Source: Thraustochytrium sp. TN22 | Lineage: Eukaryota; Sar; Bigyra; Thraustochytrida; Thraustochytriidae | Length of the DNA: 64,000 nt | Direction: 5' to 3' | NCBI GenBank assembly: GCA_013306675.1 | Contig: JABLUY010000131.1 | Location: forward strand, 38,200 to 102,199 | Part shown: in pieces, positions 31,007 through 39,319 of the stretch | How positions within the stretch are numbered: the first letter of the stretch is position 1 | Layout of the letters: every line of letters begins with the position of its first letter | Made by a program: the position numbers and the translations under genes | Notes under the pieces: model-generated | Seen by the model: only the letters and a program-made list of their open reading frames with translations | Database searches by the model: none | What the model was told of the DNA's origin: nothing

Positions 31007-31348
31007 GCTGCGCCTCCTGACCGGCATGCAAGCTCGCTCATCTTGTTGGTGGTGCACCTTCGCGCGCGTGCGCGCGTGTGGGCCGCCCTCTCTCTTTCCT
31101 CTCTCTTCTCCTCAACCTCGCTGACCGGCTCGCTGGTTGCCTGGCTCGCTGGCCGACTCGACGGCCGGGCAGGTGGCTCGCGTTTGATCACTTCTTCGCT
31201 CCATAGCTAGCTAGCTAGCTAGAGCTCGGGATGCTGGATCCGTCTGTTGTAGGCTATTGCTGACGGCCTGGCGCCACATGAAGCAAGAATCGACGCGCGT
31301 TCGCGGCGCGACATCACTCGTCTCTCTCTTTCTCACTCACCTCTCCCT

Positions 31349-31384
<36 letters not shown>

Positions 31385-31528
31385 AAACCTAAGCTACTCT
31401 GCCTTTTCGACATGTGAAGCATCTCTCTCTTGAAGACGAATGTCGCCGCGAACAGCCAAAGCAATGAGAAACGACGGAAATTGAGAAAAGGTTGAAAGCG
31501 CGCAACACACAACCGCGCGACGCAGTGC
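31007..31528. other. Convergent intergenic region with (CT)n and CTAG runs
   Basis: 522 bp between the carrier (+) and aminomethyltransferase (-) stops. CTAG units lie at 31205-31220 and a (CT)n run at 31354-31382. Both 3' UTRs must lie here; no gene is seen. Confidence 0.6.
31354..31382. repeat. (CT)n dinucleotide microsatellite
   Basis: About 14 uninterrupted CT units, preceded by further CT-rich sequence back to 31320. Confidence 0.92.
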
Positions 31529-32755
31529 TTACGCAGCCCGAAAGTAGTTGGCCTTGATGAAGGGCATCTTCGAGACCTTGGCCGGGACGAGCTTCTTGCG
31601 GACCTTGCAGGCGACCTCAGTGCCAGCCTTCGAGAAGCCGCGGTCGATGTAGCCCATGGCGACGGGCTTGCCAAGCACCGGGCTAAAGGTGCCGCTGGTG
31701 ATCTCGCCGATGACACGGTTCCCTTCCGGGTCCCAGAGCTCGGTGTGGGCGCGCGCTGGCGCGCCGTCCACAACGAAGCCGACGCGCACGCGGCTCGGCT
31801 TGGCGTCCTTGAGCTCGCCCTGCACGACGTCGGCGCCCGGGAAGCCGCCGGCCGCACAGCGCGTCTTGCTCACGGTCCAGGTCAGGCGCGCCGCCACGGG
31901 CGTGGTGGTGTCGTCAATATCGTTGCCATAGAGGCAGAGCCCGGCCTCGAGGCGCAGCGTGTCGCGCGCACCCAAACCCGCCGGCTCCACCTCGGGCTGG
32001 TCCAGTAGCAGCTGCATGAGGTCTGCGGCCTGCGCGTTGGCCACCGACACCTCGAAGCCGTCCTCGCCCGTGTAGCCGCAACGCGTGACGGTGCACTCGA
32101 TGCCGCCAATGGTGCCGGTGCGGCACTCCATGAAGTTCATGGCGGGGAAGTCGACGCCCGTGGTGATGCGCGCCATGGCCTCGTGCGCCTTGGGGCCCTG
32201 GAGCGCGAAGAGCGCGAGGTCCTCGAGGTGCTCGATCTTGGCGTCCATCTTACTCTCCTTGAGCATGGCGTGCATGTGCTCCAGATCCTTGTGCTTGCAG
32301 GCTCCGTTGATGACCATGCCGACGTGGTCCGGGAAGCGCGTGATGACAGTGTCGTCGATGATGCCGCCCTTGTCGTTGGTGATGAGACTGAGGCGCGCCT
32401 CGTTATCACCCAGGCCGGCGATGTCGCCCACCACGATGCTTTCCACGAAGCGCACGGCGTCCTTGCCCGTCACCCTCACCTGGCCCATGTGCGACACGTC
32501 AAAGAGCGAGGCCGCCTCGCGGGTGTGCAGGCACTCCGTCTTGACGCCCGCCGGGTACTGCAGCGGCAGCCAGTAGCCCGCGAAGTCCACCAGCTTGCCG
32601 CCCAGCTCCACATGCTTGTCGTACACGGCCGTCTTGAGCGTGCCGCTCGTGTCGCCCGCGGACGACGCCAGCCCGCGCGCCGCCGCGCCCGCCACGCCGC
32701 CTTCGCGGATGGCGCGCAGCGCCGCCGCGCCGCCGCGCCTCGCCGCGACCAGCAT
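31529..32755 (-). CDS. AMT: Aminomethyltransferase, glycine cleavage system T protein, mitochondrial
   Basis: 408 residues from the ATG at 32755, close to the usual length. The first ~35 residues (MLVAARRGGAAALRAIREGG and on) are an Arg/Ala amphipathic presequence for mitochondria. The mature part has the GcvT landmarks: LVDFAGYWLPLQYPAGVKTE, SLFDVSHMGQVRVTGKDA, NDKGGIIDDTVITRF, a LFALQGPKAHE block, RCGYTGEDGFEVS, the GLGARDTLRLEAGLCLYGND tetrahydrofolate-site segment, and GxFSPVLGKPVAMGYI. It transfers the methylene group of lipoyl-bound aminomethyl onto tetrahydrofolate, releasing ammonia. The open frame extends 65 codons farther up, but that part is Arg/Pro/Ala leader sequence. Confidence 0.95.
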   Translation of the reverse strand: MLVAARRGGAAALRAIREGGVAGAAARGLASSAGDTSGTLKTAVYDKHVELGGKLVDFAGYWLPLQYPAGVKTECLHTREAASLFDVSHMGQVRVTGKDAVRFVESIVVGDIAGLGDNEARLSLITNDKGGIIDDTVITRFPDHVGMVINGACKHKDLEHMHAMLKESKMDAKIEHLEDLALFALQGPKAHEAMARITTGVDFPAMNFMECRTGTIGGIECTVTRCGYTGEDGFEVSVANAQAADLMQLLLDQPEVEPAGLGARDTLRLEAGLCLYGNDIDDTTTPVAARLTWTVSKTRCAAGGFPGADVVQGELKDAKPSRVRVGFVVDGAPARAHTELWDPEGNRVIGEITSGTFSPVLGKPVAMGYIDRGFSKAGTEVACKVRKKLVPAKVSKMPFIKANYFRAA

Positions 32756-33105
32756 CGATCTAGCCTTGCAGGCACCTGCGCCCGCGCCGGGCCGAGCGGG
32801 GAGGACGGGCGGGAGGGGGGGGAGGAGCGCGCGCCAAGCCGCAGCGCAGCGCGGCGTAGCACAGCGATTGGGGCCTGCACGGCACGGCGCGGCGCGCAGC
32901 ACGCGCTCGCGCCAACTCGTGCGTGCTACGAAAAGGGGAGTCGTATCCAAGAGTCCTTCCTGCCAGCTTTAGGTAACGTTACTAGCTAGTAGCCTGAGTA
33001 GCCAGGTAGCTTGAGCCAGAAAGAGGAGGAGGAGGAGGCTCGAATTCAAAACTCTCTCTCCGTCGCTGCGGCGCGGAGGATGGCGGCGGCGGCGGCGGCG
33101 GCGAG
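32756..33105. other. Divergent promoter region between AMT (-) and REV1 (+)
   Basis: 350 bp. It contains ACGTTACTAGCTAGTAGCC at about 32977, the palindromic CTAG-type word seen near other starts, a GAGGAGGAGG run, and (GGC)n at 33083-33104 directly before the REV1 ATG. Confidence 0.55.
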
Positions 33106-35232
33106 ATGGAGGGCCCTGGCGCGCGCGCCATGAGCTCACACGAGGTGGGGCAGAAGGACTTTGTGAACCACTTCTACACGCAGTCGCGGCTGCACTTCAT
33201 CGGCACGTGGAAGGAGCGCTTCGCGCGGCTCCTGGAGACGCTGCCGGACCGCGCGCAGCACGGCGAGCCGCCGCAGGGACCCGGTGGGTGGCGCTGCATC
33301 CTGCACGTGGACATGGACGCTTTCTTCGCGTCGGTGACGCTGCGCGACCGGCCCGAGCTCATGGACAAGCCGGTGGTCATTAGCGCCGCGGCGCAGGGCC
33401 AGAACGCCGAGGTGAGCTGCCCGAACTACCCGGCGCGAGCCTTCGGCGTGCGCGCCGGCATGTGGCTGGCGCGCGCCAGGGAGCTCTGTCCTGAGCTCAT
33501 CTCGCTCAACTACGAGTTCGACAAGTACACCGAGGTGGCCGAGATTATGTACCGCGCGCTGTACGAGACGACGCCCTACGTGAACGGCGTCAGCTGCGAC
33601 GAGGCCTATCTGGACGTGACGCACCTGGTGGCTGCGTACGAGGACGAGGACGAGCGTGAGGCCGCCATCGCGCGCCTCGTGGAGAAGCTGCGCGCCGCCA
33701 TCTTCTCGCGCACGCGCTGCCACGCCTCGGTCGGCGTCGGCGCCAACATGCTGCTGGCGCGCGTCGCCACGGCCCGCGCCAAGCCCAACGGCTGGGGCAT
33801 CTTCCGCATGGACGAAGAAGGCCAGGCCACGCTGGCCGCGCTCCCGGTGCGCGACCTCCCGCAGATCGGCTGGAAGGGCGCGCGCGAGCTGGCTGACAAG
33901 GTCAGTGTGGAGACCTGCGGCGACCTGCAGCGCGTCGACCTGGACCGTTTGCGCCAGGCATTCGGGCCCAAGCGCGGCCAGACCATGTACAACCTGTGCC
34001 GCGGCATCGACACGCGCGCCTGGCTCAACAACGGCATCAAGGAGCGTCAAACCATCGGTACGCAAATCTCCTGGGGCGTGCGCATGCAGTCAGAGAGCGA
34101 GGTGCACAGCTTTCTCGAGGGCCTCTGCGAGGAGCTCGTGGAGCGCATCGCGCGCTCCGAGAAGAACGGCTTGGGAGCCAAAAAGGTGAGCCTTACGCTC
34201 TGGAAGGCCAAGCCCGACGCCAACCCGCGCCACCGCAAGGGTACGCTCGGCCACGGCGAGTGTTCTATCCTGCAACGCACGGCCACGCTGCATCATGCCG
34301 TCTGCGAGCCGGCCGACTACCTATCCCACGTCAAGCGCCTGCTGGACCGCCTCGACTGCAAGCCTACGGACGTGCGCGGGCTGGGCGTGGCGGCCTCGAG
34401 CTTTGCCAAGCCGGATCGTGTGCTGCGTCACTTCTTCAACTCCCCGCGCAAGGCCAAGGGAAAGGCTGCTCAAGGCGACAGAGGAGGCGATGCCGCGCCC
34501 CTAGCGGGCGCGGCCCTGGTGTCCTCCTCTGCCAAGCGCAATCCCGAGGAGAACAGTGCGGACGTTGATGCCGTTAAGGATATGGAGGTGGATGACGGGG
34601 ATGGGGTTGCGGAGGACGACCAGAACGAAGACGTTGAGGAGGAGAATGGTGATGGCAAGGATGACCCGGGCATGATGGCTGTGGTGGCGGACCAAGCCGA
34701 TGATCAACGCGAGCAGCAGCAGCAACAGCAGCAGCAGGGGGAGGAGGAGGAGGCCGCCGATGACGAGGCCATAGCGGCGTCGGCGGCGAGTCAATCTAGC
34801 GACGGCGCTGTCGTCATTCAATCACAGGAAAGCGAGTGCGAAGCCGTTTTGATCCAGTCGCAGACCTCGCCAGGCGCGAGTGCCAGAGTGCCGCTCTGCG
34901 ATGCCGTGGCAGTCGTCCAAGGCGCTCTGGAGGAAGTGCTCGGCGTTGGCAGGCTTGGGTTCAAGCGAGGGCGTTGCTCGAATCCGGACTGCTACCCCGG
35001 TCACAAGTGCGGCTGGTTCGAGTGCGAGCGCAACGCCCGCTTCGCAGAGTTGGCCGACAGACTCCATGCGCAGGCGATGACTTACGCGGAAGAGGGTCTC
35101 GAGCTCCGCGCCTCGGAGCTGGTGCAAGCCGTGCGCAGCATGTGCCGCCTGCGCTGGCCGGGCGAGACGAGTTTACTTTTGGAGTACTGCGCGCAGATCG
35201 AGGCGGAGCTGGTCTTGCTCGCGGCAGCGTGA
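33106..35232 (+). CDS. REV1: REV1-type Y-family DNA polymerase lacking the BRCT domain
   Basis: 708 residues, intronless. The N-terminal segment DFVNHFYTQSRLHFIGTWKE is the REV1 N-digit; Arg28 matches the arginine that templates dCTP in REV1. Palm motifs are HVDMDAFFASV (Asp69, Asp71) and VSCDEAYLD (Asp165, Glu166), both intact. ASVGVGANMLLARVATARAK and NLCRGID with the little-finger domain follow to about residue 450. The insert between palm and fingers is much shorter than in animals. The C-terminal 250 residues are acidic with a Gln run, then a Cys/His cluster (CSNPDCYPGHKCGWFEC) and a helical end not recognised as the classical REV1 CTD. No BRCT domain precedes the catalytic core and none is seen upstream. 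The expected role is dCMP insertion opposite abasic sites or damaged G in translesion synthesis. Confidence 0.88.
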   Translation: MEGPGARAMSSHEVGQKDFVNHFYTQSRLHFIGTWKERFARLLETLPDRAQHGEPPQGPGGWRCILHVDMDAFFASVTLRDRPELMDKPVVISAAAQGQNAEVSCPNYPARAFGVRAGMWLARARELCPELISLNYEFDKYTEVAEIMYRALYETTPYVNGVSCDEAYLDVTHLVAAYEDEDEREAAIARLVEKLRAAIFSRTRCHASVGVGANMLLARVATARAKPNGWGIFRMDEEGQATLAALPVRDLPQIGWKGARELADKVSVETCGDLQRVDLDRLRQAFGPKRGQTMYNLCRGIDTRAWLNNGIKERQTIGTQISWGVRMQSESEVHSFLEGLCEELVERIARSEKNGLGAKKVSLTLWKAKPDANPRHRKGTLGHGECSILQRTATLHHAVCEPADYLSHVKRLLDRLDCKPTDVRGLGVAASSFAKPDRVLRHFFNSPRKAKGKAAQGDRGGDAAPLAGAALVSSSAKRNPEENSADVDAVKDMEVDDGDGVAEDDQNEDVEEENGDGKDDPGMMAVVADQADDQREQQQQQQQQGEEEEAADDEAIAASAASQSSDGAVVIQSQESECEAVLIQSQTSPGASARVPLCDAVAVVQGALEEVLGVGRLGFKRGRCSNPDCYPGHKCGWFECERNARFAELADRLHAQAMTYAEEGLELRASELVQAVRSMCRLRWPGETSLLLEYCAQIEAELVLLAAA

Positions 35233-35356
35233 TTACGGTTGTGTAGTTGATGAAAAGCAAACAAAACGAGAAAGACATCGAAGCGTGTCCTGCAAGGCCG
35301 GATCAAGAAGCGAACAAAAGGCCAATCAATGCAAAGGTCCACCAAATGAATACCGC

Positions 35357-36043
35357 TTAAGCCATCGGCGTGGGCAGGGGCTGCGCCGGCACAGAATACT
35401 CCTTGGGCTCGAGCACCTCGACGTGGTCGGCGAGCGGGGTCTTGGGGCCCATCTTGCCCGCCGGGTCGTGGGGAAGCATGATGGCGACCTTGACGCCGAG
35501 AACGCCCTGGCGCATAAGAACGTGGCGCACGGCCTTGTCGACGTACTCCTCGGACGGCTGGCCACTCTTGATCATGTAGCCCTCCTTGAACTTCATGCTC
35601 TTGGCACGCTGGGCACGCAGCTTGCCCGAGACGATGACCTCGCAACCCTTGGCGCCGTTCTCCATAACGTAGCGGAGGACGGAGTAGCACGCGCGGCGCA
35701 CAGTCTTGCCCTCGAGCAGGTTGAACTTGAGCGACTCAGCCTGCGTCTGCGCGCTGAGGCCGCGCTGCTGGATCTTCTCCGCGTACAGCTCCACGGAGCC
35801 GTCGGCGAACTTGAAGCGCTTCTGCACCACCGAGGTAAGCTCGCGGATGCGCTGGCCCTTCTCGCCGAGCACCTCCAGCGTGCGGGTGGCGCGGATGATG
35901 ATCTCCGTGCGCATGGGCGTCACGCGCACCTCCAGGCCGGCGAAGCCCGCCTCGGCCAGCTCGCGCCGCATCAGCTCGTTCAGCTCCGCGTAGAACACGC
36001 CATCCGCCACGAACTTGCGCTTCTTGTTCGTGATGAGCGACAT
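35357..36043 (-). CDS. RPS3: 40S ribosomal protein S3
   Basis: 228 residues from the ATG at 36043. [20 protein letters not shown] is followed by the KH-type domain ([20 protein letters not shown]), the [16 protein letters not shown] helix, [35 protein letters not shown], and a [20 protein letters not shown] to [16 protein letters not shown]-terminal domain. This matches the full eukaryotic uS3 and sits at the mRNA entry side of the small subunit. The open frame upstream of 36043 is Gly/Arg/Ala leader sequence and is left out. It converges on REV1 with about 120 bp between stops. Confidence 0.97.
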   Translation of the reverse strand: MSLITNKKRKFVADGVFYAELNELMRRELAEAGFAGLEVRVTPMRTEIIIRATRTLEVLGEKGQRIRELTSVVQKRFKFADGSVELYAEKIQQRGLSAQTQAESLKFNLLEGKTVRRACYSVLRYVMENGAKGCEVIVSGKLRAQRAKSMKFKEGYMIKSGQPSEEYVDKAVRHVLMRQGVLGVKVAIMLPHDPAGKMGPKTPLADHVEVLEPKEYSVPAQPLPTPMA

Positions 36044-37001
36044 CCTGCTGCCCGCTGCCCGCTCCTCCTCCGCGACCGCTGCTCGCCCGCCTGCTCGCTG
36101 CCTGCCTGCCTGCCGCTCTGCCCCGCGCCGCGCCCGCCTCCCGCCGCCGCTCCTCGCCGCCCTTCCCCGCGTTACCGCTCCCTCTCGCCGCCACTCGCCT
36201 CGGCCGCCGGAACCCGCCGCCGGAACGCCGCCCGACCGGGCCCACCGGAAACCCCTACCCACCTCCTACCGCGCGGAACGCTACCCTAACCCTGCCCGCG
36301 GCCCGAGCGCCGCCGGAGCGGTCGCGTAACCGCGCCGGGGGCGTTACGGCCGGCGCGGCGGCGGGGATGCGGGTGGGGGCGCGGGCCGGAGGGACGATCG
36401 GGGCGACTGGGACGAGTGAACAGGACTCGGAGCGCTCTGACCATGTCAGCTGGAACAGCCTGGGCCGCGCGAAGCGAACGAAAGGCGTGGAGAGCGAAAA
36501 CGAGGGGGGGAAAGCGATGAGGAGCTGCGCGGAGACGCAGGGAAGAGCAAGCAGGGTGGGCGGGGCGGGGCGATGATTTGATTTGCTCGCCACGATTTAT
36601 TTGCTCGCTCGCCACTCCTCAAATTCAAGCCAGAACTTTGGGTCGCTTGCCCCAGAGGACATGGCCGAAGCAAAGAGCCAGCAACACAAACTAACTGTAA
36701 AAGTAAAACGAAGGTGCTTTGCTTCTTCACGGTCAGTGTCTGTCTCCTCTCGCGCCACTCAACCCACCGAATTTCATTCACTTCACGCTGCATCACCTCT
36801 GCTTGATGCTGTTGTTGGTGCTGTAGGTGCTGTAGGTGCTGCTGGTGCTGCTGGTGCTGCTGGTGACGTCGCAGACCGGCTCGCCTGACGAAGGTCGCTC
36901 GGCATCATGCATCGTCACATGGACTAAAATATACGTCTCTCCTCTCCCCTCTCTCGCGCGTGTGCGCTCGGTCGCTCGCTCGCTCGCTCGCTCGCTCGCT
37001 C
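36044..37001. other. Intergenic region upstream of RPS3 with a strand-composition switch
   Basis: 958 bp. 36050-36330 is C-rich on the plus strand (G-rich on the RPS3 strand), while 36340-36580 is strongly G-rich on the plus strand. TGCTG(T/G)(A/T)GG units lie at 36805-36865, and GCTC units at 36967-37002 near the stop of the next minus-strand gene. No gene is supported. Confidence 0.5.
36800..36867. repeat. Degenerate GGTGCTG(C/T)(A/T) 9-mer repeat
   Basis: GGTGCTGTA and GGTGCTGCT units follow each other head-to-tail between about 36812 and 36867, with a looser TGCTGTTG start. Confidence 0.75.
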
Positions 37002-38048
37002 TCAGGACACGGGCTGGATTGAGGCTTGGGAAATGCGGGCGGCGGCTGCTGGACGCGACGGAGGCGCTTCTTCGGCGTCGCGCAGCTGTAGAAGGAGAGC
37101 GTCTGTGGTGTGTTGACCGCGTGTGGCCTTGACCCAGGGTGGGCGGAAAAAGAAGTAGACGTTGCCGTCGCCTGGCTGGCGATTCCAGTCGGTGCCGGAG
37201 CGGCGCAGGTCAAAGCGGCGCAGGTCCGGGTTGGTCGCCTCAAGCGTGTTCATGAAGGAGCGGAGCCCAGGAAGCTGCCCATCGAGCGATAAAAGGTCGA
37301 AGGAGACCGCGACGTGGTCGTCGGCGGTGGCGCAGACGCGGAACTCGCAATCGTCCCAGTCGGCCGTGAGGATGCGCTGCAGCGTCTTGACCATCTCGGG
37401 AAGGAGCGCACGCGTGGGTGCGTCGAGAGTGCCGCGCGCACTCTTGCCACTGGGGCAAAAGGGCCCGTAGAGGATCTTGCTGGCGTTGACGAGATGTTCA
37501 CGGCGCTCTGCGTCGCGCAGTGCGTCAATGTCATTGCTCTGGTAGGGAAAGCGGTACCCGTCTGGATCGAAGCAATCCTCGAACTTGGCTGTGTAGGTGT
37601 GGCCGCCGGATACGAAGTCTTTGCCGCGGCCGATCTCGAGCTGCTTGGCGCGCGCTTCGAGTCGCTCGCGCGCCTTGATCTCCTTCTCACGGCCGTAGGG
37701 TGACGGAATGTACTCGAACTCCTGGAAAGCGCCCTGCACGCGCCTCGAGGCGCTGCGCTGCGTCGGCCGTGCGCCGCTTGTGTCGGCCTGGTGCAGCTCT
37801 AGCGTGCGCAGCTCGCGCGCCAGCGCGACCTCGCCGGCCGCGAGGCGGTCTGGCAGCGTGCGCAGGCTGGTGAAGTTGCCGGTTGAGTACGCCTCGCGGA
37901 TGATCTCCTGCTCCACGGTGTCCTGGCCCGCGCGCGAGACACTTGGCAACAGGTACGTGGGCACCACCTCCTCGTCTGCCTTGCCTTCCTCCACGGCTGC
38001 CTGCGCCACGCGGGTCAGGTGCGCGGCGAAATCGTCCACGAACGACAT
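37002..38048 (-). CDS. Uncharacterised conserved-looking protein
   Basis: 348 residues from the ATG at 38048 (MSFVDDFAAHLTRVAQAAVE). I do not recognise the family. Visible blocks are an N-terminal helical region with VVPTYLLPSVSRAG, a central charged segment YGREKEIKARERLEARAKQL, then FVSGGHTYTAKFEDCFDPDG, RREHLVNASKILYGPFCPSG, and a C-terminal mixed alpha/beta region ending GDGNVYFFFRPPWVK. The central 'GGH-K-FED...YGPF-PSG' style recalls small flagella-associated or microtubule-inner proteins, but that is only an impression. There is no signal peptide or membrane segment. The 55-codon upstream extension is Arg/Ala/Gly-rich and was dropped as leader. Confidence 0.65.
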   Translation of the reverse strand: MSFVDDFAAHLTRVAQAAVEEGKADEEVVPTYLLPSVSRAGQDTVEQEIIREAYSTGNFTSLRTLPDRLAAGEVALARELRTLELHQADTSGARPTQRSASRRVQGAFQEFEYIPSPYGREKEIKARERLEARAKQLEIGRGKDFVSGGHTYTAKFEDCFDPDGYRFPYQSNDIDALRDAERREHLVNASKILYGPFCPSGKSARGTLDAPTRALLPEMVKTLQRILTADWDDCEFRVCATADDHVAVSFDLLSLDGQLPGLRSFMNTLEATNPDLRRFDLRRSGTDWNRQPGDGNVYFFFRPPWVKATRGQHTTDALLLQLRDAEEAPPSRPAAAARISQASIQPVS

Positions 38049-38429
38049 GCTTACTGCGCCTGTTGCGTGCGGGCAAGGCGGCCAGCGCGCCGTTGCGGGC
38101 CAGGCCGCCAGCGCGCCGCACGGACGACTTCGAGAGCCGCGCCTCGCCGTACCTTGTCGCGCGCCTTGCCGCGCCTTGCCGCGCCGCGCTGCGCAGCGCA
38201 GAGCTGGCCGCAAGAGCGGAGACTTGCGTCCGAGTGCAAGTCAAAGTTCACCTTCAAGTTGGCGAGAGAAAAATCTGCCTTCCGGCAACGGCTCGCTCCC
38301 GGCCCTCCCTCAGTGGCAGCTTAGTTATGGCGGCTACAGTTGCACCCCAGGCCCGGTTTGCGCACAGTGGTGAGGCGCCGCGCTGCTTTGTAAGTTACTA
38401 GTTTGTAGCACCAGCACTCGCATGGCGGT

Positions 38430-38503
38430 CCACGCGTCGCGCCGCCGTGCGACGCGTGGCGGCTAGCGCTGAGCTGGTGTAGCGCCCGCGCGCTTGCGGG
38501 CGC
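38430..38503. repeat. Two adjacent perfect inverted repeats (hairpins)
   Basis: CCACGCGTCGC (38430-38440) pairs with GCGACGCGTGG (38449-38459) around an 8-nt loop. GCGCCCGC (38482-38489) pairs with GCGGGCGC (38496-38503) around a 6-nt loop, with a possible outer GCTGG/CCAGC extension. A TTTTTT run follows about 100 bp later. Confidence 0.85.
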
Positions 38504-38893
38504 CAGCCGCTGCCAGCGAGCGCGCGGGCATCGGCGCCGGCCTACAAGAAAGCAAGGGAACAGATCTACACAGCGACCGTGACGGTGGCCGACGATGCCT
38601 TGTAGCTTTTTTAACCTTAGTTATGCCCAGAGCCCGCAGACGGCGGGTACGTGCAAGGTGCCTTGTAGCGAAAACCCTAGGTCTAACATGGGTCTCAGCA
38701 ACTCGAGTCAACGCAGCCTGCAAGCTAGCTGTGGGACCGTCCGGGGCTCGCCTGAGCTACGGACTGATCGTGACAGCTACTGGGCTACACGAGGAAGCAG
38801 AGTCAGATGGAGCTGCAGGAGGCGGGGGAAATAAGAGTTGATGCCGTCCGCCGAAGAAACAACTTGCGAATGGGGCCTTTGGCGAGGAACAGA

Positions 38894-38923
38894 GAGAAGA
38901 AGAAGAAGAAGAAGAAGAAGAAG
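38894..38923. repeat. (AGA)n purine microsatellite
   Basis: About ten AGA/GAA units in an otherwise non-coding stretch. Confidence 0.9.
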
Positions 38924-39319
38924 CAAAGTGAGTAGAAGTGACCGACCCCTCGGGCCAGCGAGACGAGGTCGTGGTGGCGGCCACTGGCAGCTAGCTAGCT
39001 GGCAGCTGAGCCTGAGAATGCCGAGGTAACAGTGGTAAACAGAACAAAAACATTTGTGGCTCGGGTGGTCATCATCTACGGACCGAGCGCTGAAAGAGGG
39101 AGAAAAAACGCGCACGGCAAGCAAGGCTATACCAGGCCAGCGCCGCGCGGTATGGATCAGATTGGTATAAATCAAGATGGCAGGCTCGCTCGCCTGGTCG
39201 CTCGCCGCGCGATTGCTGAATGGGCCGCACAGTTTGTCTGGTGGGTGATGTCGCAGGCTGCTGGTACATTCCGGGGCCGCGACCACGGTCTCCTCACTCA
39301 TCGCCGGGGAAGTTAACTT

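Larger units (their letters stand above)
38049..39319. other. Intergenic region with hairpins and a (GAA)n tract
   Basis: 1.27 kb between two minus-strand genes. It contains a TAAGTTACTAG word at 38391-38401, two strong inverted repeats at 38430-38459 and 38482-38503, a T6 run at 38608, an (AGA)n run at 38894-38923 and a GCTAGCTAGCT run near 38990. No coding frame with a recognisable domain is present. The hairpin block plus T-run could be a small RNA gene, but no known RNA family is recognised. Confidence 0.5.

Noticed and set aside
38461-38540. tRNA-like D-arm (TAGCGC..GCTGG..GCGC) next to the hairpins
   Set aside because: No 7-nt anticodon loop, no T-arm GGTTCRA and no matching acceptor stem.
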